A program made the translations under genes and the position numbers. Shown here piece after piece: positions 7,041 through 10,719 of a stretch of 10,719 bases of DNA; position 1 is the stretch's first letter, and each line of letters starts with the position of its first letter. The notes beneath the pieces were generated by a model. The model searched no databases. It saw only the letters and a list, made by a program, of their open reading frames with translations, and was not told the origin of the DNA. Source of the DNA: GCA-2684655 sp051278165 (GTDB lineage Bacteria; Planctomycetota; UBA1135; UBA2386); the NCBI GenBank assembly GCA_051278165.1, contig JBNMNW010000205.1:1-10719 (forward strand), in the 5' to 3' direction.

Positions 7041-8858
7041 ATGACGAAGTTCCTCGCCACGATCATCCGCGCGATCTTCCGCACGATCTTCCGCACGATC
7101 TTCCGCACGACGACCGCCACGATCACATCAACCGTGGCCATAGGCCTGCTGACAAGCTCGGCCGCGGCGCAAGCCTGCTTGGTCGCGCCGGGTGCTGCGA
7201 TCGGCATCGCGCCAGACTCGATCTCGTCACCGCAGCCGATCGGCTTTGCGTTCCCATTTGCTGGCACGACCTACACCGACATCTCCATCTCGGATCACGG
7301 CATCTGCTTCTTGTCGAACGCTGGCGTGCCGGCCGCGCCAACCGCCACGCCGTTCGTCTACTCACCGGTCACAGCGGAACTGGCGAACAACGGTCCAGTG
7401 ATTGCGCCGTTCTGGGCAGACATTGTCCCTGGCGGCATTGGCGATGTGTATCTGGGCGGCACCGCCAGTGAGTTCGTGATCACCTGGCAGGACATGGTCA
7501 ACTTTGGTGGCACGCAGACGTTCTCGTTCCAACTGACCCTGTCGATAGCTGGGCACATCAAGGTCGCCTACGACGCCAACGTCACCAACGCCTCGATCTT
7601 CCCGGCCCCCGCCGACCACAGCATCATCGGCTGCAGCCCTGGCGGCGGTGCGCTGCTCCCGGCAAGCGTCGATTTGAGCGCGGGCCCTGCCACGCTCGAC
7701 GACTCGACCTACCAAGAGTTCCTCGTCGCCAACACCTTCGACATGCCGTCGGACGGCTTCGAGATGACCCCTAGCAACCCGGGCTTCGTGGTGCAACCGC
7801 TGGGCGGTATCGCCAACTGCGCGACGGCGATCCGCTACGGCAGCGGTTGTGGTGGCGTGCAGGCCAACCTCTACGAAGTGTTTAATGAAGGCCAGTTTGA
7901 CCTCAACGGCGCGACCATCACCCTGCTGCGCACCGGTGCTGGCTACACGGTATTCGATACAATCTCCGGACTGTTCGTCGCACCGACGGCAGCGGCCGTG
8001 GTCGTAGCGTTCGGTGATGACCTTGAGGAGACCGTCGCGCTGTCGAGCGCCATGCCGATCCCGGGTGGCACGACGACGGACTTGACGGTTTCGTCGAACG
8101 GCCAAATCACGCTCGGGGCGGTTGGCAACGGCAACGGCTTCGACCCGGTGCTATCCCAATGGCTCGCCTCGGCGGCGCCTATGGTCAGCCCGATGTGGCA
8201 CGACTTCGAACCGAACGCGACCGGCAGTGGCACGATCAGCTTCGAAGAAGTTGGCGGCCTCGCGATCGTCAGCTGGAACGACGTCTGGAATTGGGGCAGC
8301 GCCGCTGGAGAGACGTTCCAGGTCCAGTTCGAACTTGCTACGGGCGACATCACGATCGTCTACGGCACCGTGACCCAAAACACCGGCAACAACTACCTCG
8401 TCGGCTTCACCGCTGGCGGCGTCTTGACTGACGGCGGCGGCAACGACCTGTCGGCCGACCTGGCCAGCACGATCAACATCGGCGACGTCGAAGTCCAACC
8501 GTTGCCGCTGGCACTGACCAGCAACGTCCCGATGCTCAACAGCAACTGGAGCATCACCACGTCGAATATCGATGCGATCTCCCCGCTCGCAATCACCTTC
8601 TTCGGGGACGCCCAAGGCCCCGGCCTACCGTTCCAAGCCATCGGCCTCGAGGCCCCTGGTTGCGCCTTCTGGATCAACACGATCCTCGGCAGCCTCACTG
8701 GCCTAGCCGCGAGCGGCAGCACCACGGTGTCGCTCCCAATCCCAAACAACCCAGCCCTAGTCGGCGCCATCCTGACCGCCCAATCAATCTGCCTCACAAA
8801 CCAAAACCCAGCCAACCTGCTAAGCTCAAACGGCCTACAAGGCACCCTAGGCCACTAA
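7041..8858 (+). CDS. Exported protein with two NIDO-like repeats and a C-terminal planctomycete-type beta module
   Basis: The protein has 605 residues. ATG at 7041 is the first start after an in-frame TGA at 7023-7025; no Shine-Dalgarno is visible. Residues 1-45 look like an export signal with an unusually long basic n-region (R10, R14, R18, R22), a hydrophobic core around 31-38 and an AAA-QA or AQA-C cleavage site near 43-45. Residues about 65-215 hold a beta-rich unit with IGFAFPFAGTTY, IAPFWADIVPG (121-131) and FVITWQDMVNFGG (145-157), which resemble the NIDO extracellular domain. Residues about 322-475 repeat the pattern: VSPMWHDFEPN (382-392), AIVSWNDVWNWG (408-419), DITIVYGTV (436-444). 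The last 120 residues end in a module with LPIPNNPALVGAILTAQ (565-581), which I associate with secreted planctomycete proteins. Inferred: a surface or secreted adhesion or matrix protein; no catalytic motif is seen. Confidence 0.82.
   Translation: MTKFLATIIRAIFRTIFRTIFRTTTATITSTVAIGLLTSSAAAQACLVAPGAAIGIAPDSISSPQPIGFAFPFAGTTYTDISISDHGICFLSNAGVPAAPTATPFVYSPVTAELANNGPVIAPFWADIVPGGIGDVYLGGTASEFVITWQDMVNFGGTQTFSFQLTLSIAGHIKVAYDANVTNASIFPAPADHSIIGCSPGGGALLPASVDLSAGPATLDDSTYQEFLVANTFDMPSDGFEMTPSNPGFVVQPLGGIANCATAIRYGSGCGGVQANLYEVFNEGQFDLNGATITLLRTGAGYTVFDTISGLFVAPTAAAVVVAFGDDLEETVALSSAMPIPGGTTTDLTVSSNGQITLGAVGNGNGFDPVLSQWLASAAPMVSPMWHDFEPNATGSGTISFEEVGGLAIVSWNDVWNWGSAAGETFQVQFELATGDITIVYGTVTQNTGNNYLVGFTAGGVLTDGGGNDLSADLASTINIGDVEVQPLPLALTSNVPMLNSNWSITTSNIDAISPLAITFFGDAQGPGLPFQAIGLEAPGCAFWINTILGSLTGLAASGSTTVSLPIPNNPALVGAILTAQSICLTNQNPANLLSSNGLQGTLGH
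7061..7108 (+). repeat. 12-bp tandem repeat inside the signal-peptide coding region
   Basis: GATCTTCCGCAC occurs three times without change at 7073-7084, 7085-7096 and 7097-7108. A degenerate copy, GATCATCCGCGC, precedes them at 7061-7072, and a decayed copy, GACGACCGCCAC, follows at 7109-7120. The unit is 12 bp, so a gain or loss of copies keeps the reading frame and changes the protein by IFRT blocks. The exact copies suggest recent slippage or duplication. Confidence 0.9.
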
Positions 8859-8874
8859 TGTCGGTACGGTGCCT
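8840..8874. repeat. Weak 7-bp inverted repeat at the end of the exported protein gene
   Basis: AGGCACC (8840-8846) pairs with GGTGCCT (8868-8874) around a 21-base loop that includes the TAA stop at 8856-8858. The 78-bp gap to the converging vWA gene also has a run of six A at 8879-8884, which reads as six T for minus-strand transcription. No strong stem precedes that T-run, so no confident intrinsic terminator is called for either gene. Confidence 0.3.
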
Positions 8875-8936
8875 GGACAAAAAACAACATGTTCGGCCAC
8901 GCGCGGTGACAGATTTTCGGCGCCACAACTAGCAGA

Positions 8937-10709
8937 TCACCGCTGCACGAAGACGCCGCCGTTCTCGTCGGCTAGGCGCCGCAACAGCGCAGCGCCCTTG
9001 CCGGAGCCAGTGAACACCGTGTTGATGCGAATCTTCGCATAACGATTCGCCAGCTTGACCATTTCGCAGATCGACTCCGTATCGCGAACGTCACCGGAAG
9101 TTGGATCGCCATCGCTGAGCAGGAACAACTCGTCGATCTTCGGCAGCGCCTTGTCACCATAGGTCCGCCCCTCGGTCTCGAGCGCCGCAATCAAACCGGC
9201 ATACAGGTTGGTGCCACCGCGCGCGTTCAACCGGCTCAACAAGCCAGTCAACGAACGGGTCGAACCGCGATCGGGTCGAATCGGCTGCCGCGTCCAGGTC
9301 TTCGCCTTGTCAGCAAACGTCAACAAGTAGTACTGCGACGCCGGCGCCATCACTTGCGCCGCCAGCACCAACTGTTCCTTGGCAGCTTCCAAGCGCGTCC
9401 GCGCCACCCGCGTCCGCCGCAAGCCAGTGGTCGGCCCCTTGCCAGCCGGCGCGCTATCCATGCTGCCGCTGGTATCAATCAAGAACGCGATCGACGTGCC
9501 CGTCACCGGCACGCCAAAGAACTTGACCGTCGTGCCGTTGGGATCAGCCTTCGCCAAACGCTCGGGCACGACAATGTTGTTCTGTTCCTTCGCCCAAAAC
9601 GCACGCCATGCATCAGGGTCTTCGATCGGCACCAACGCACCCGTCATCGCCCGCAACAACTGACCAGCACGCTGCCGCAGCAACGGCGAGGCCTGATTGT
9701 TGACCGCTGACACCAACGCATCAGGTGACTTGATGTTCAGGTCGAGCGCTTCGATCAACTTCGGGATGGCGGACTTGTGCGGATAGGCCTCGACCAGATC
9801 CAGCAGGTCCATGTCGGTACGCCAACCGGCCAGCCCCATCTGCGCAAACGCGCCGGAAACCACCGACTCACGCACTTCGGGGGTCAGGTCACGCGGCGGC
9901 CGCTTCAACATTTGAAAGAGCAACCGAACCAGCGCCTGCGAGACCACGGGATGGCGGTCGCGCTGCATGGCAAACCCGACGCGCTTCACCGTCGCGGCCT
10001 TCCACGGCGGTCGAATCGACTCGGCCGCGGCCAATCGCACGCGCGGATCCTGGTCGATCAGCGCCGCCTCTAGCGTGCTGCGAAACACCGGCAGGCCGCG
10101 CTGGCCAAGCAACCGCAACGCGGCCACCCGACGCGCCGGACCAACCGACACCTCTTCCTCTTTCTTTTCGCGCGTCCGCAACTGATCAAACACCGGCACG
10201 CGCTCGCCAGCCGCCGCGCGTAACAACTGGAACCAGATGCCCTGGTTCTCCATGCGCATCAACGTCCAGTGACCAGCTTCCCGCAATTCAAACGCATCGC
10301 GATCCAAGAACGAGCGATCGAGCCCCGCCGACGCCACCGACAGCACGGCCTCTCCCAACTCCGGCGAAGGGTTCTTCTCGGCGAAGAACAACAGCTTCTG
10401 CAGCGCATCGAGATGATTGAGACGATCGAGATCCTTATCCCGCAGGTGACCGGCCCGCTTCGCGTGCGCCATGTAGCGCGGCTGCAATCGCGCCCCAGTT
10501 CGCAACGCCCCGCGCGGCCCAATGCGACCGCGCGAGAAGTCGTCCATCCACTCCTGGATCGCAGCCGCCGTCAGCTGCTGGGCTTCGGCAAGGTCCTTAC
10601 CCGGCGTTCCGTCGGCCTGCCCAACAGCAGTCATCTGGATACAGACCGTGGCGGTGAATAGCAGAACGAGTCTGCGGACTACACTTCGGAGGGGCACGCT
10701 TCGGGGCAT
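8937..10709 (-). CDS. Exported HEAT-repeat and vWA-domain protein with complete MIDAS
   Basis: The protein has 590 residues. ATG at 10709 has GGAG at 10717-10714, four bases upstream; the frame stays open to the window edge, but the start fits because a signal peptide follows at once (basic RR at 12-13, hydrophobic 14-29, likely cleavage near VGQA, residue 32). Residues about 40-360 are helical. The part from 189 to 270, with PARRVAALRLLGQRG and DPRVRLAAAESI, is HEAT-like. DPDAWRAFWAKEQ (364-376) links to the vWA domain at about 404-590. The MIDAS metal site is complete: D412, S414 and S416 in DTSGS, T500 in GGTNLY, and D533 in LSDGD. Known: MIDAS-type vWA domains bind ligands through a divalent metal. 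Inferred: protein-protein interaction or assembly outside the cytoplasm. Such HEAT-vWA proteins are, to my knowledge, common in Planctomycetota with no assigned function. It converges on the exported protein gene and has no operon partner in view. Confidence 0.88.
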   Translation of the reverse strand: MPRSVPLRSVVRRLVLLFTATVCIQMTAVGQADGTPGKDLAEAQQLTAAAIQEWMDDFSRGRIGPRGALRTGARLQPRYMAHAKRAGHLRDKDLDRLNHLDALQKLLFFAEKNPSPELGEAVLSVASAGLDRSFLDRDAFELREAGHWTLMRMENQGIWFQLLRAAAGERVPVFDQLRTREKKEEEVSVGPARRVAALRLLGQRGLPVFRSTLEAALIDQDPRVRLAAAESIRPPWKAATVKRVGFAMQRDRHPVVSQALVRLLFQMLKRPPRDLTPEVRESVVSGAFAQMGLAGWRTDMDLLDLVEAYPHKSAIPKLIEALDLNIKSPDALVSAVNNQASPLLRQRAGQLLRAMTGALVPIEDPDAWRAFWAKEQNNIVVPERLAKADPNGTTVKFFGVPVTGTSIAFLIDTSGSMDSAPAGKGPTTGLRRTRVARTRLEAAKEQLVLAAQVMAPASQYYLLTFADKAKTWTRQPIRPDRGSTRSLTGLLSRLNARGGTNLYAGLIAALETEGRTYGDKALPKIDELFLLSDGDPTSGDVRDTESICEMVKLANRYAKIRINTVFTGSGKGAALLRRLADENGGVFVQR

Positions 10710-10719
10710 CGGGCTCCGT

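Noticed and set aside
7061..7132. Possible CRISPR or regulatory direct-repeat array
   Set aside because: Units are only 12 bp, have no spacers and lie within coding sequence.
7167..7178. Lipoprotein signal at C46 of the exported protein
   Set aside because: The residues before the cysteine are A-Q-A, which lack the leucine-type residue at -3 and small residue at -2 of a lipobox; an ordinary AxA cleavage fits better.
6815..7471. Plus-strand 218-codon frame crossing the intergenic region
   Set aside because: It runs out of frame into the exported protein gene, its HDLPHDLPHD pattern is merely the 12-bp repeat read in another frame, and it has no domain or signal.
7362..8105. Minus-strand 247-codon open frame opposite the exported protein gene
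   Set aside because: The product is an Arg/Asp-rich low-complexity sequence with no recognisable motif, while the plus strand encodes a coherent exported protein.

Overview
The window looks like a chromosomal stretch of a GC-rich, free-living Gram-negative-type bacterium, most likely a member of the Planctomycetota. That assignment is an inference from gene style. It rests on a secreted beta-rich protein with a C-terminal module that I associate with planctomycete exoproteins, a secreted HEAT-repeat plus von Willebrand A (vWA) protein, long YfhO-type membrane proteins, and several starts without a clear Shine-Dalgarno sequence. No rRNA, tRNA, CRISPR array, insertion sequence, integrase or phage gene is visible.

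Layout. (1) 1-5639, plus strand: three consecutive polytopic membrane proteins. The first is a YfhO-family protein cut by the left edge. The second is a complete 883-residue YfhO-family protein joined to the first by an ATGA overlap. The third is a 434-residue protein that appears to keep only the membrane core of the same fold. They probably form one operon that continues to the left. A perfect 14-bp inverted repeat spans the stop codon of the second gene. (2) 5645-6808, minus strand: an MFS transporter of the HcaT/LacY-like type, converging on the third membrane gene with only 5 bp between the two stop codons. (3) 6809-7040: a 232-bp divergent intergenic region with a 6-bp inverted repeat immediately upstream of the transporter start. 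(4) 7041-8858, plus strand: a 605-residue exported protein with an odd repeat-encoded N-terminus, two NIDO-like repeats and a C-terminal beta module. (5) 8937-10709, minus strand: an exported protein with HEAT-like helices followed by a vWA domain with a complete MIDAS, converging on gene 4 across 78 bp.

Working together. The YfhO trio is the only clear functional unit. YfhO-type proteins are multi-pass GT-C-like membrane proteins linked in Firmicutes to sugar transfer onto cell-envelope polymers, so a role in envelope glycosylation is the best guess; the substrate cannot be read from the sequence. The transporter, the secreted protein and the vWA protein appear to be single transcription units with no visible pathway link. 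I did not find a defence system or an obviously new multi-gene system. The most unusual signals are the 14-bp inverted repeat at 4229-4289, the tandem-repeat-encoded arginine-striped N-terminus at 7041-7120, and the three-gene series of diverged YfhO-like proteins.
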